From: Sorghum bicolor
Taxonomy: Eukaryota; Streptophyta; Magnoliopsida; Poales; Poaceae
Assembly (NCBI RefSeq): GCF_000003195.3
Contig: NC_012870.2
Span: 9,354,501 to 9,418,500 of the forward strand
Reading direction: 5' to 3'
DNA: 64,000 nt
Below the pieces are notes generated by a model. The model ran no database searches. It was not told the origin of the DNA and saw only the letters and a program-made list of their open reading frames with translations. Below are positions 47,801 through 60,489 of the stretch, piece by piece (the first letter of the stretch is position 1; each line of letters begins with the position of its first letter). The position numbers and the translations under genes are program-made.

Positions 47801-49467
47801 AACATGAGACAACGTAGGTGGTTAGAACTCATAAGGGACTACAACTTGGAGATCCACTACCACCCGGGAAAGGCAAATGTAGTTGCTGACGCCTTGAGCC
47901 GCAAGAGCTATTGCCAGAGTTTGTCCATGGAGACCATACCGTTGGAGTTGTGTCAGGAGATGGGAGATCTACAGCTGGAGATCATGCCAAAGGGCTTGCT
48001 CAGCGAATTGCGAATACGCTATGATCTGGAGGAACGGATTCGGGAGGCCCAAAAGAGTTGTCTAGTGATCCAAAAACTCAGTAGGATCATGGAAAGGGGT
48101 ACGTCTCCTTGGTTTCACGAGGACGAACAAGGGACCTGCTGGTGCAAAAACAGAATCTGCGTACCTCACGATAAAGCCTTGCGAGAGGAAATCTTGACCG
48201 AGGCACACGACTCCAAGTACAGCATACACCCAGGCAGCACTAAGATGTACGCTGACTTGAGGAAGATCTTCTGGTGGAAGAACATGAAGAAAGACATCGC
48301 CGAACATGTGGCTCGGTGTGACACTTGCAATAGGGTCAGGGCAGAGCACCAGAGACCAGCTGGGTTGTTAAAACCCCTAGACATACCACAGTGGAAATGG
48401 GACAACATAACCATGGACTTTATCGTAGGATTACCCCGGTCCTCGCAAAACCATGACTCCATCTGGGTGATCGTCGATCGACTCACCAAGGTAGCCCACT
48501 TCGTGCCAGTCAAGACAGACTACCGAGCCGACAAATTGGCAGACTTGTACGTACATCACATCCTTAGGCTTCACGGGGCACCTGCTAGCATAGTATCAGA
48601 CCGTGGCCCCCAGTGGGTATCCAAGTTTTGGCAGAGCCTGCACAAGGCAATCGGCACCCGCTTAGACTATAGCACCGTATATCACCCGCAGACTGATGGG
48701 CAGACTGAGAGAGTGAACCAGGTCCTGGAGGACATGCTCAGAGCTTGCGTACTGAAGTATGGGTCAGATTGGGAAAAAAACTACCTCATGCAGAGTTCTC
48801 CTACAATAACAGCTATCAGGCCAGCATTCAGATGTCACCTTTCGAAGCCCTATATGGAAGGAAATGTAGGACCCCGCTGATGTGGTCACAGGTGGGAGAG
48901 AGAGCGTTCTTTGGCCCTGATAAAATTAAAGAGGCCGAAGAAGGAGTCGCCCATGTGCGAGAGAACTTGAAGATCGCTCAGAGCCGACAGAAGAGTTACG
49001 CAGATAACCATCGGAGAGATCTTGAGTTCAAAGTGGGGGATCATGTGTACCTCAAGGTCTCCCCGCTACGTGGGACTTTCAGATTCCATGTGAAAGGGAA
49101 GCTCGCACCCAGGTTTGTAGGCCCCTACCGGATCGTTGCTAGAATTGGCAAGTTAGCATACAAGCTTGAGTTACCAGAAGAGCTAGACAGAGTGCATCCA
49201 GTGTTCCACGTATCTCAGTTGCGCAGATGTCTGAAACTGCCAGAGACACAAGTGCTCGTTGAGTCACTAGACCTACAGGAAACACTAGAGTACCGGGAGT
49301 ACCCAGTCAAGATTCTAGACAGAGCCACCAAGGAAACTAGAAGCTCTACCATTCCCATGTGCAAGGTTCTGTGGAGCAACCACACAGAAAGAGAAGCCAC
49401 TTGGGAGAAAGAGTCTGAGCTGCAGTTACGTTACCCCTACCTCTTCGAAAGGTACGTCACACCTTAA
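44865..49467 (+). pseudogene. gag-pol polyprotein, broken by one nonsense codon and two frameshifts
   Basis: Frame 1 (44865-47336): Arg/Gly-rich N-terminus, Gag core about 45190-45740 ([21 protein letters not shown]), zinc knuckle [14 protein letters not shown] at about residues 366-379, aspartic protease [11 protein letters not shown] at about 440-450, then reverse transcriptase with FIDDILVYS at about 754-762. Break 1 is a TAG at 47337-47339; the same frame continues through [13 protein letters not shown] and the RNase H start [10 protein letters not shown]. Break 2 is a one-base loss near 47670, after which RNase H continues in the next frame ([20 protein letters not shown]). Integrase follows: His/Cys zinc site about 48205-48335 (CDTCNR), catalytic region [25 protein letters not shown]. 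Break 3 is a one-base loss at an A run near 48775; the last frame holds the integrase C-terminal FVGPYRIV and a chromodomain-like end (CKVLWSNHTEREATWEKE). Each part retains normal motif spacing, so decay is recent. The product would be cleaved into virion and replication enzymes; this copy cannot make it intact. Confidence 0.95.
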
Positions 49468-49488
49468 ATCTCGGGACGAGATTCCAAT

Positions 49489-49500
49489 GAGGGGGAAGGA
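49489..49500 (+). other. Polypurine tract
   Basis: GAGGGGGAAGGA, one base before the 3' LTR; primes plus-strand DNA in LTR elements. Confidence 0.9.
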
Positions 49501-49501
49501 C

Positions 49502-52500
49502 TGTAACGACCCAGAATTTTTTTCCTAAAATACCCAAAAATACCACCTGAAAATTTTTCTAAAAATAACCCTTGTTTGGTGAATTCATACTAGGAAAAAT
49601 CCCTTGTAGATGCACAAGTAGAGCCTATTTAATTTTTGAGCATATGCATATTTAATTCAACGTGTGATTTGGCTTTTATTGGTTTTATGTGATGAGAAAT
49701 AAAATCAACAACCTTTATTTAATTCGTGAATCCTCTTCTAAAAGTCGACCCTTGGCTTGTGCTCGTGAGGCCTTAGACCCCTAGAGAACCCTCCTTTTTA
49801 AGTTGTGCACGAGTTGGTAACTAAGTTAGGCAATTAGCGAATCAAGGGGATGGATAATAGGATTAGCAGAAATTAGAAAGATTTAAGTTGGGGCTGGAAA
49901 TTGAGAAATCGGCTTCTGGCCCAACCCCCGCGCCACGGCCCAGCTTCGCACCGCGCGGCCCAGCATCCCACCCTCGCTTGCGCTCCACTCCGGCACGGCC
50001 CAGCCCGCGCATAGCCAGCGGCCCAAGCGCTAGCGCGGCCCAGGACTCGCGCGCGTGGCCAGCGGCCGGCCGAGCGCTCGCCCAGCGCCCGCGCAGCTGA
50101 CAGGCGGGCCCCGCCCGTCATCCCCCACCTCACCACCGATCCCCTGCTTTTCTTCCCCAGCGCCCCTGCAGCTTGGTGACGACACTGCGCTCGCCTTTTG
50201 ACCGGACGAGAGCGGACGGGAGAACGCCAGGGCCTCGCCAACCACCCCCCCCCCGCGGCCCCAAAAACCCTAGCCTAGGGAGCACCTACGCCCTACGCGT
50301 GTCCCGATCACTCTACCACCGTCCGCCGTGACGCCATGGGCGAGAGTGGCTATATAAGCCGACTCCCCGAGCCCTAGCACAATCCCAACAACCCCGCCGC
50401 CGCGCTGCGGTACAGATACCCACCTCGGCACACATCGAGAGAGGAGAGGAGCAGGGAGGAGACGCGCACCGCGCGCCGGAGTCGCTCGGGCGCCGGAGCA
50501 GAGGAGGCCACACCGCCGCCTTCTTCCCCTACCTCGCGTCGAGTTCCACGGCACTGCGAACTCACCTCGGCACGGCCCCAACTCACCGCTGCACCGCCCT
50601 CTTTCGCCCCCGCCACTGCCGGTAAGCCGCAACATCGGTTAGCGCTCGCCACGGAACACTCGCACCATGACCGCCGCGCATACGCACCCAAGGCGCCGCC
50701 TTTTACCCCCTCTCGCGTCCGCCGCACACCTGCACACGCACGCGTGCACGCAGCGCACACCCAGGCCCGGGGAAACAAGTCCCGGCCATGCGGGGTCGCC
50801 ACGAGCCTAGAGCCGAAGCACTGCTCACGACCGCCATGGGCGCGCCCTGCCCGCACCCTGGCCACGGCGCGAAACCCGCCTGGAGAGCGCCCAAGTCGCC
50901 ACCTTGAGCACCTTTCGCACCCACCTTGCGTTCACCGAAGCGCGACACCGCCCGTGCGCGCAGCTTAGCGTGTCACGCGTGCCCGAGCAGACGAGCTCGC
51001 AGCCGTGGGCGCCGTGCGCACGAACACCACGGCGCACACCCCGCTCCGACCTAGAGGCGTTGCTAGGAGACCCCGGAACCCGACAACCGAGTTCGCCACA
51101 CCCTAGAACGCGCCGTGCGCGCACTTCTAGCAAGGAGAGGGACACGGAATCGCCGAGGGCAGGGCACAACCGAGCGCCGCCTTAGCTGGTCTCCGCCGCG
51201 GCGCAAGGCACCCCGGTCCGCTACCGTCTGCAGGTGGAGATGGAGCCCTAACTGCACTTGGTGCACCGCAAACCGAAGGAAGAAAGAGAGAGGGTGGCCC
51301 GAGTCCACCTGGACCAAGCCGACGGTCCACCAGCCCTGCCGTGGACCGCGAATGGCTGTGCACCAGCACCCGTGCCCCGCTTCCTGGCCGACTGGGCCGA
51401 GTCCAGCACCAGCAGCCCAGGAGCACCAGCCCAGCAGCGAGCAAGACCCCGCCACCAGGCCGTCCTGGGCCGTCTTTTGCCAGGAGCGAGCCCGCGCCTA
51501 TCCCCCCCTAGCCGCGCGTTGGGCCAGGAATGAGGCCCAGGTGGCAAATTGACCCCCCCTTGTTTTCCTTTTTCTTTTCTTTTTCCAAGTTTATAGCTTC
51601 CATAAATAACGTAAACCCCCAAATGAATTCCGAAAAATACAAAACAAATATCTAAATTCTTCTAAAAACAAGCTCTACGTCTTAGGCTTATTTATGAGTG
51701 CATTTGGTTCTTTCGATTCTTCTATTGGATTTTTGTGATATCTATAGGGGTCGCTCATTGCGACCATATGTCTCGTTTGACAGACCCGGAGGAGCCGACG
51801 ACTGAGGAGTACGACCCTGACTACACTGAGGAGCTCGAGGACGACTTGCCAGGTGCCACGTCCCACCCAACCTCGTAGAATCCTATTAGTCATGCTATGA
51901 ATGTAGAAGCTAGTGCTTTACTTTTATGCAATAATTTGAGATAGGTTGCATGGTAGAAATGATTGTGAGCCGTTACCTTGTCGCAACCTACTACCCTTGC
52001 TTACCCGCAGTTAGGATAGAAGCTTGCATCTTACTACTGGTACTCTACTCTGCATTATATCTGTGATGTGATGCTTGGTGGATAGTTGTTGGGTTGGTTA
52101 AGGCATGGAATGCCGATATCGGAATTTGGGGAGATCTTGGCGTGTGTTTTGGGTGTGTAGCGAGGGTTGAGTCGACCGAGCAGGAATGTACGACGAGTCT
52201 TGGGGCGAGTCATGCCGGGAGATGCTACCTGGGCGTTTCCCAAGAGAGATGCCTGTGGCGGGCACATGTGACAGGGTGAGGTCCCGGAGTGGAGTGTCTT
52301 CATGGGACGAAGCGCCGGGATGGGAGGTGCTGTTTAGCACGGGGTGACCGGATGTCCCGTGAGCGGGGCATCGGTCGACCCCATGTGAAGATGTCTTGCT
52401 TGGTCACTTAAGGACTGATATGTTCTGTGGACCGGGTCTTAGGAAGCCTTGCATCCCCACTCGCCTTAGCCATGGAACGGGACGGATGTACGACCAGCTA

Positions 52501-53475
52501 GGGCGGTGCCACTACTACTAGGTTGTTAGCGGAAAGTGTAGGGAGGTACGGGCATGGGACCCACACCCTAAGACAGCGTAGTGACCTTGGGGGCCCGGTA
52601 CTACGTCTCACAGTCTCAGCATGCCGGTGGTACTCCGGCATGGCCCCAGTCCTGAGTGGTAGGGTGGCATCGTGTTTAGTTGGAAGGCAGCCCGGTATCA
52701 GCCTAGACGATGTACAGCGTCGATGATGGTGATCTTGTGGGTAGTGCAAACCTCTGCAGAGTTTCTGGTTGATCGATCGATACATATGCCGTTCGCGGCT
52801 ATGGACCTTTCCTAAGTACAACTTCACTTGACTAGAGAGAGGAGTCTTTTCTACCTTCCCCTGGGTTGGTGTTGGATTCGGCGATGGCCGCTGAGGCAAG
52901 GCACGAGCGGGAGTCGTCCTTGCCGCCTAGAGAGTGAGAGTGTGGTGAGATGTGTGTGCTGGGATGGGAAAATGTGTGTGAAAGTAGTTGGAATAAAAGT
53001 TGACTTATTAATATAAAATTTGACTTATTCGCATAGGAAACTACAGCCATATGTTAGGTCTTTTGATTCAATCCCTTGCATTCCACCTACCACAAAGCTT
53101 CGCAAAAAGCATAGGGTGGGAGCCAGTGGCCAGTACAAATCGTACTGATACTTTGGCAGCAGGTTCTGAGCCTGAGTACGACTACGCGGGCGACGATTGG
53201 GAGGAGTAGGTGTCTCATCCTACGTTCAAGTTTGGAGGATCCGGAGTTCGCGCCTTCGCTATCTACCCGATGCTGTTCCGTATGCTGTGTGTGTGAGTGT
53301 GATTCCGCCAAGTGGCGATGTAATAATGAGTAAACCCCTCTTGTACTCTCTTTTGTTCGTGTATGACTTGTATAACAGCTGAAGTTCGGGTAATTCGAAT
53401 TGACTCCTTCGCGCGTTAATTCGTTTTACAATTCGAATCTGGGGATTTCCCTTCGTGGAAATCTAGATCGTTTCA
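49502..53475 (+). repeat. 3' LTR
   Basis: 3974 bp, same ends as the 5' LTR. TATATAA recurs at 50351-50357 and could drive transcription out of the element. The exon-like segments recur at 51768-51852 and up to 53209. Confidence 0.97.
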
Positions 53476-53480
53476 CTAAT
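53476..53480. repeat. Target-site duplication CTAAT (right)
   Basis: Identical to 39136-39140. Confidence 0.95.
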
Positions 53481-54374
53481 CTTAAAAAAAAGTGTGCTAA
53501 GGGCGAGTAAAGAACTTGCACGAGTCCATTTTCTAATTTTCCTCATAAGCTAATTTCAAATCTAAATAACATATTTAGACCATACATGAAAATTGAAATC
53601 TCTCAAGGCTTTAATTGAAATCTCTGTGGTTTGGATGTATTCTCCTCAATCCATGTGTATTATAGTGATGGAGCATCCATGCTTGTGCGTGGAATAGTTT
53701 CCTCAATCCATGTGTATTGTAGTGGTGGAGCGTCCACACTTGTGTGTGGGATATATAGTTTGATGGCACGATTACTCCAAATTAACAAGCCTTTGATATC
53801 TAAAAATAAAAACAAATGAACATAGTCAACATATTATAATATATACAAAAACATAATCTCTACGGCTAGCATAATCTCATGTGTACTTACAGCCTCGTCA
53901 GAGAGGATGAAGGAGAGCCCCCCTATACGACAGCGCTACAAGGTGCCTTAGATGGCGGCGTCGGCTAGTATTTGACCCTTTTTAGGCTGCCGTTAGGACA
54001 CCGGGATCGTTACCGGTGCTAGGTTGCTAAATTAGCTTCCGTAACACTTAGGATTTAGAGCACGTCCCGCGATTTCATTACGAACTTTTTGCTGCTGGTT
54101 AGCTCAATCCGGGGTTGCTATCGGTAGGCTCTGGCCGTCTCTAGCAGCGCGACCACGGACCACACAGCATCGCTTGCTGACCATACCTACTAGGAGCCGG
54201 CCTACCGCGTTTGATCTCTGAACGCCTCACATCACCCTGTCCAGGGACTATATTTCCGTCACTTTATATAGCTCCTGTCCATTGCCCACACTACACTGTA
54301 TATACTGTATATATGATGCTCGATCTTCAAAGCCAGCCCAATCAGCGACCCTTCCTCCGTTGCACTCAAGCTTA
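53481..54374. other. Gene-free interval
   Basis: Contains the tandem pair at 53644-53757; otherwise nothing coding is recognised. Confidence 0.5.
53644..53757. repeat. Tandem duplication, period 57 bp
   Basis: CCTCAATCCATGTGTATT begins at 53644 and again at 53701; the units differ at a handful of positions. Confidence 0.85.
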
Positions 54375-54719
54375 GGCCCTGTTTAGTTCCCCATCCAAAA
54401 TTTTTTCGTTCATCCCATCGAATCTTTAGACACATGCATGGAACATTAAATGTACATAAAAAAATAAACTAATTACACAGTTTGATTGAAAAACGTGAGA
54501 CGAATGTTTTAAACCTAGTTACTTCATGATTAGCCTTAAGTGCTACAGTAACTCACATGTGCTAATGATAGATTAATTATGCTTAATAGATTTGTCTTGT
54601 AGTTTTCTGATGAGTTATGTAATTTGTTTTTTTATTAGTTTCTAAAAACCCCTCCCGACATCCTTCCGACACATCCGATGTGACACTAAAAAATTTTCAT
54701 CTCCAATCTAAACAGGGCC
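54375..54719. mobile_element. Tourist-like MITE, longer GGCCCTGTTTAG variant (copy 13)
   Basis: 345 bp, GGCCCTGTTTAGTTCC ... ATCTAAACAGGGCC, flanked by TTA on both sides; shares AATCTTTAGACACATGCATG-type interior on the left but has a different right half. Confidence 0.85.
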
Positions 54720-54722
54720 TTA

Positions 54723-54952
54723 GGCCTTGTTTAGTTCCCAAAAATTTTCAAGATTCCCCGTCACATCGAATCTTTATACACATGCATGAAGCATTAAATG
54801 TAGATGAAAATAAAAACTAATTGTACAGTTTGTCTGTAATTTGCGAGACGAATCTTTTGAGCCTAGTTACTTCATAATTGGATAATAATTGTCACAAACA
54901 AACGAAAGTGCTACAGTTGCCAAAATAAAAAAATTCGCGAACTGAACAAGGC
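54723..54952. mobile_element. Tourist-like MITE (copy 14, inverted), abutting copy 13
   Basis: Starts GGCCTTGTTTAGTTCC directly after the TTA shared with copy 13; right end GAACTGAACAAGGC slightly truncated. Confidence 0.85.
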
Positions 54953-56814
54953 TGGTGACATATCAACCGCTAGCTCAAAAAGTTCTGTTCACATCCAGGG
55001 ATAAGAAAAAGGAGAAGCTAGCTTCAGCGTGTTTTCTACCACCAAAATGTTATTGCACTATCTGATACTACAATTTAATTAGAAACTCACATTACTGTTG
55101 TCTGTCACCTTTATTTATTGACTTCATAAAAAAAAGGGCATATCCTGCCAGTTTATCTCATGTGAAAGGCTGCTGAAATACCATCAAACATATTTGTTTA
55201 AACATATCTGAAACTCATCTGATGCTAAATGGCCAGGACGGGATGGAAAAAACGTACTTGCCTGGGAGCTTGATGGCGCCCCAACTATGCCATGTTCATC
55301 GTCACTAGCACCCCTGTTGGTGGTACTGCCAGCGCCAACTTTTTTCTCTCCCTAATGCCGAGCTCAAAAAATGGCTACTGGGTGTTGAAAGGCGTCCCAA
55401 ATAGGATAATGGCGATGGCCCCGGCCTCCTCTCAGATCACATCACAGAAACAGTAGCAAGGCTGTTTGGTTTTCCTATACGAGAGAGCTCCACAACTGCA
55501 ATCATCTTAAAAGCAAATTTATTGGAGGCATCGTTTCTTTGCCTATCCGGTGTTTTCTGCACTACTATTCCGATCAGCTTGCCAACCTTATTTTCGATGA
55601 TATCCGTTTGCTTCCTTTCATTTTCTTGCTAATCTTGGCAGAGGTTCTTGTGCAGACGCAGCAGCGTCATTTTGGTACCTGCTTATCGTCGATATCCGTT
55701 TGCTTCCTTTCATTTTCTTGCTATAATCGTCCTATCTTGGGAGAGAGGTTCTTCTCCAGACGTTAATTAGCAACTGAATTCTGGACTGCGCGCCTATCCA
55801 ATGGAAAACGGAGTAAGTTGCGATACTATTTCCATATATACATGAGCGATAAATGACAATTGTTTTAGATGGAGGACTGGATGGCTCCACCAATAATTAA
55901 GCACAGACATGTGCATGAACATGAGCTATCACAGCAGACTCCAAATGCTTGGTTAGCTACTAGATAGAAATATGGGCCATGCTATTTGGTAATGAACTAG
56001 TAAGATTTATCAGTCATTTGCTTATAGAAGCCAAAATTTGGCAAGCTAAAGTGATTTTAGCACTGGCTACCTACAGTACGTGTAGCGGCTACATGTGGAT
56101 GAGGTGGCAGCCATATATTGGTTCCACGAGGTTCAGTAGCTTTGATTAAAAAGCTTAAACCTATTGTATTTGTCTGAACCACAACATTTGCTGTGATTTT
56201 ATCTAAAGAATAAGACCATATTGACTCTATTTGACACTAAAAAAACTAATGGCATATCCAATATCATACTCACAGCTATAAAGAGTTCGATTTTAGCATG
56301 TTTTATAATTTTGAGTTGGCTACCATCCAGATATATATTCCCAATACTCGCAGCTGCCATGATTTGATTATAACCAAATTTTGGCTAGGCTAGCACTCGA
56401 ATGTTTTGGAGCAATCTAACACTCAATTTGATCTTTTCTTTTCTTTTCTTTTCATCTCCTCTTCTTCAAATCTCGCAACCTAAGAAGAAATTTTTTAATG
56501 AGGCAAACCGGCCAGATGAGAATGATGGTTGGATTCCGACAGCGTTAGAGGCGACCAGGCCAGATCGCAGCAGGGGCGCCCATGGCCATGGCGGCGACAG
56601 GGGGAGCGGAAAGAAGGAGGCCCTCTGCGGGCACAATAGAGTTTCACTGAAGAACATCGCCACTATCATGGCTATGGAGTTCTGGCAAGACTCTACCGTG
56701 CCGCTGCGGGTGAGGGCGGCGACGACGTGTTGAGAAAAGGAAGAAGATGTGAAGGAAACTCGAGTGCTAGGACGACTCAGGACACTCGAGTGAGGCATAG
56801 ACAGATTCATATTA
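54953..56814. other. Gene-free interval
   Basis: Mixed AT-rich DNA with a short tandem duplication (55599-55745). A 110-codon open frame at 56401-56733 (+) has no recognisable domain. No gene called. Confidence 0.5.
55599..55745. repeat. Partial tandem duplication, period 92 bp
   Basis: GATATCCGTTTGCTTCCTTT plus CATTTTCTTGCTA at 55599 recur at 55691; later parts (GAGGTTCTT, CAGACG) also match. Confidence 0.85.
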
Positions 56815-57020
56815 GGTCAGTCTCAATGCATGTTTCATAGGAGTATTATGCACATTAAATAGAGTGCCACATAAGCAAAATTGCTGACTTGGCAGGGTCA
56901 TTAAATGAAGGAGTTTCATCAGATGAGAGAGAAGTTTCATTCCCATGAAACTCATGTGGCTCGGTTACCTAGTTTAGAGTCTTGATAACTGTGTCATAAA
57001 ACTATGCATTGAGACTGGTC
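56815..57020. mobile_element. Tourist-like MITE, GGTCAGTCTCAATGCAT termini
   Basis: 206 bp with inverted ends GGTCAGTCTCAATGCAT and ATGCATTGAGACTGGTC, TTA target duplication on both sides. Unrelated in sequence to the GGCCTTGTTTAG family. Confidence 0.85.
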
Positions 57021-60000
57021 TTAAACCATCCTCGTATAGCACCCAACCTTTCGGTAATTTGACACATCTTGCAGTCTGATTTTCCCTCATACAATCTGCA
57101 GAACTCTCAGTTCGCAACTCGACCGGTCTAAAATTCTTCAAAAAAAAAAAAAGGAAATGAATAATGTGCAGCCACCAGAAATGTACGTGCTGTTTTGTGC
57201 GGCGCAGTTTTTATACCAGTAGCCGTCTTTTTCTTTCAACCAATAGTACCATGATCGAATGATCCAGACAGCTCAAGTGGCCGCCGTCGTCCTCTATCAG
57301 CACTAGACTAAGTTTCAACTGTACTCTACTACTCTACGGCTATATATAAACTAAGTTTAGTTGAGTAATTCGCCAGGAGATCGCTCGCATGACCCATCCA
57401 AATTCATTATTGGGCATCGGCCATCAAGTGGCTGGCGTAATCACCCGCAGAAGAAATCTCGCAAAGTATCTTCCAAGAACAGCAAACGGGATCTCGATAA
57501 GACAGCTATGAATATCCAAAAAAATGAAAACGAAATTTATAAAATACAGCACCACACGTATATATGGTGTCATGTGTTGTGAATAATAGAAGAACCCAGC
57601 AGGGGCCCTCGACCGGCCGGCCGGCGACGGTGGAAATCAGACGTAGGTTTTTCTGGAACCACCGTTTCATGATTGCTGCCAACGTCAGACGCGAAGTTGC
57701 CCCGAATAAACAAGCAGTTCGGGGGGAGTTCTTGTAGCTGTCATATGACCGGGCCGGGGCTTTTGCACGGCGTTTTAAGTTGACCGCCTCCAAACCAAAA
57801 CCAGCTACGCCACGCCGTGGCCGTGCACTCAGGCGCCACACGCTCCAGCTAGCTGAGACCCGCCGGCCGGCTCCTTGATGCTTTCAACACTTCCTTGTTT
57901 ATTGCAACTGGACGTCGTCGAAATAAAACTTTGCTGTCAACCTGCTTGTGTCTGCAGCTGCTTTGTTGCAGGGAATTGTCGGGTGGTGATTATTGGCCGC
58001 GTCAACAGTAGTAGGTTTTGTTGAGCTTCCAAGGACTAATTACGCATATACTACTACTACTTGATACTATATAGCCTTATAGGAGTAATTAAGAAACAAG
58101 CACGTGTTTTTGTCAATGCAAAAGGATTACAAACTAGTGTGCATCGTTATCCTTTCTTTCCTTCGGTTATAAGCTCGTTTAATACCCAAGCAAACTTATG
58201 CTACTTCCGCTGTATATCTTTCCTCCGATGTGCACGTGTTTTTTTCAGAGCCCATTAGGTGAGCATTTGGTCAATTATAAGATGATGAAGCATGTACAAA
58301 TAATACTCACCACATTCGAGTCCGTGAGTACGCCATTCATCACAAACCGATATATAAGTTACTCCTACTAAACAAAAACAACTGAAAAAAAGCTAGTACG
58401 TACAAAATAAAACCACAATAAATAATAAAAACAGTAGCAGCACGAACAAAGCCGCTGCAGCGGTGGACGGACGGACGGTGAGCGCGTCAACACTCAACAG
58501 CGAAGAGCTGGAAGACCGGGCAAGTGGCCATGGCCGGAGGAGGAGGAGGAGGAGGCGGCGGCGGCGGCGTACCGTACCCTGCAATATGCTCAACAGTGTT
58601 GCATACGCGAATGGTTATAGCAGCGCTTCCCATAATTGGCCTCCGTAGATGCATGCTTGGTACGCACTGTATAGACGATAGTGATCTAGCAGAAACCACG
58701 AGGGAAAGACCTCAATCATGGTGGCCTACGACACATCACACATGCATGCAACCCCCTGCCTACGGCTGCCATTGCCAAAGCCAGCATGGAGCTTCATCTG
58801 ATGTTTGGTAGCACTAACCCTTCTTTGTGTCCTGTACAGCACAGGACCAACCAACGCCTGCGTCCACCTATGTATGGCGCATTTAGGCTCGGATCATGTC
58901 TACTACTGTGATTATATATACTGGCACGAACATTATTTGAAAAGAAGTTTTTAAAAAATCGGCAAGCGCTGCTGATCTTAAACGTGGCAGCCAGACCGCT
59001 CCGCCGTGACATGGAAGCAGAACAACAGCTTCTGTGAGAGGGGAAAAAAAAAAAGGCAAAAAGCAGCGGGTGGTAGCTACGCGGCACAAGTTCAAGGCAC
59101 CTGTCAAGCTCACGCGCCGAAATTCTTCACCCACCACTGTCCTCCGATCGGCCCGTCGCGGCAAAACAAGGCGTCCAGCCGTCCATGATGCTGTTCTCCC
59201 GGCCGCGCGCGCGACGACGCGGCGGAAACCCAAAAAGAAAGAAAATCTAAAAAATCTCGCGCCTGCACGGGGAATTCCGAATTCTGGTCGAGGGGAATCG
59301 AGGACTGGAAGTGGAACTGGGGACGGGCGGGGGGCGGGAGAACGTGCCGATGGGGGCCAGCGTCCCGGGATGGGGAAGGAAAACGAACCGAACCGAACGA
59401 ACGGGGGCCGGGCGCTGCCGTTGCGGGGGCCAGGGCCCCGCCGGCCGGCCGCCTAACGGCCAATTGAAAAAAAGCGGCACGTCGCTCTCGCGTCCCATAC
59501 GCCCACGCTGCCCTGAGCTTCCGCAGCAGAGAAAATCGTGGTTCGGGGACCCCGTTCGCGGCATAATCAGGCCGGACGATGGAGACGGCTGGGGCCTGGG
59601 GGGGCTTATAATACGCCCGTAGCTGAGCTGGACTGCAAAGTATCGTCACTTGTTTAATTGGGCTTCTTTCTTTTTCTTCATCACTGGTCGCCTAGGTGAT
59701 GGCCTAATCTCTTTGTTTATCTGTTAGTATACACATATATTATGCAACTTGGGAGGGTCTATGTCTCGCAATGCATCAATATGAGTAGTTTATGTATCAC
59801 CTTTTGGCTTTGGAGGGGGTGATCTCAGCTACGGGGGGAACGATCCGAGCCCGTATATTAGGAAAAGAAAACGCGGCTATTCATCGCCCGTCTCAGATGA
59901 ACGTACGTATGTGGGGTTTCATTTGATTGCGAGGTTAATCATTTTCTTCTCTCTCTCTCTCCGATCCAGTAACTGTGCCCGTATGTCTGGTGTGGTTGCA

Positions 60001-60154
60001 TACTTGCGTTTGTTTGTTTTTGTTTTTGCTCAAATACTTTTGCGTCGTCTGCGCAGAGGCACGAGCTGGATTATCGTCAGAGTTGTGCCATGATAGAGGG
60101 ATTACTGGAGTAGCTTGCAAGCATATCGATCGAATCTGCAAGTCATTCAACGGT
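57021..60154. other. Gene-free interval
   Basis: Short open frames only. The GC-rich part at about 59.1-59.6 kb is open on both strands without recognisable domains. No RNA gene recognised. Confidence 0.5.
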
Positions 60155-60360
60155 GTTTTTTCTTATAATAAGATCTTATTTCGTTTGTATTTGATAATTA
60201 TTATCTAATCATGGATTAACTAGATTTAAAATATTTTTCTCGCAAATTACAGACAAATTATGTAAATAGTTATTTTTTAAATTTATATTTAGTACTCTAT
60301 TTATATCGTAAGATTCAATGTGGAGAAAAATCTAATTTTTTTAAAAAAACTAAACAAATC
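60155..60360. mobile_element. Tourist-like MITE (copy 15), decayed
   Basis: Family interior (TTTCGTTTGTATTTGATAAT, ATCATGGATTAACTAG) and right end AAACTAAACAAATC; left terminus lost. Confidence 0.65.
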
Positions 60361-60489
60361 AGCTAACAATATTTTCTCTAAGAATAAGGTAAAAGAAAGA
60401 TAGAGACCCACGGCCACAGAGTACGAGGGAAGTCGTCACATGGGCGCCTTGAAGTTGGAGTCCTGGATATTTCTGGCACTTTCGAGCAA

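Larger units (their letters stand above)
39141..53475 (+). mobile_element. Complete Ty3/gypsy chromovirus-like LTR retrotransposon (14.3 kb)
   Basis: Two direct LTRs of 3965 and 3974 bp with TG...CA ends, CTAAT duplication outside, primer site at 43108, purine tract at 49489-49500. Order Gag, protease, reverse transcriptase, RNase H, integrase with a C-terminal chromodomain-like segment, which is the chromovirus arrangement. The very long LTRs suggest the Tekay/Del group (inference). Between the 5' LTR and gag lies an extra ORF (43295-44545). My hand comparison of the LTRs finds about 36 substitutions in about 3.96 kb (about 0.9%) plus a few small indels, so the insertion is young: about 0.35 million years at the commonly used grass rate of 1.3e-8 per site per year. 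Coding parts are nevertheless disrupted, so this copy is not autonomous. Confidence 0.97.
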
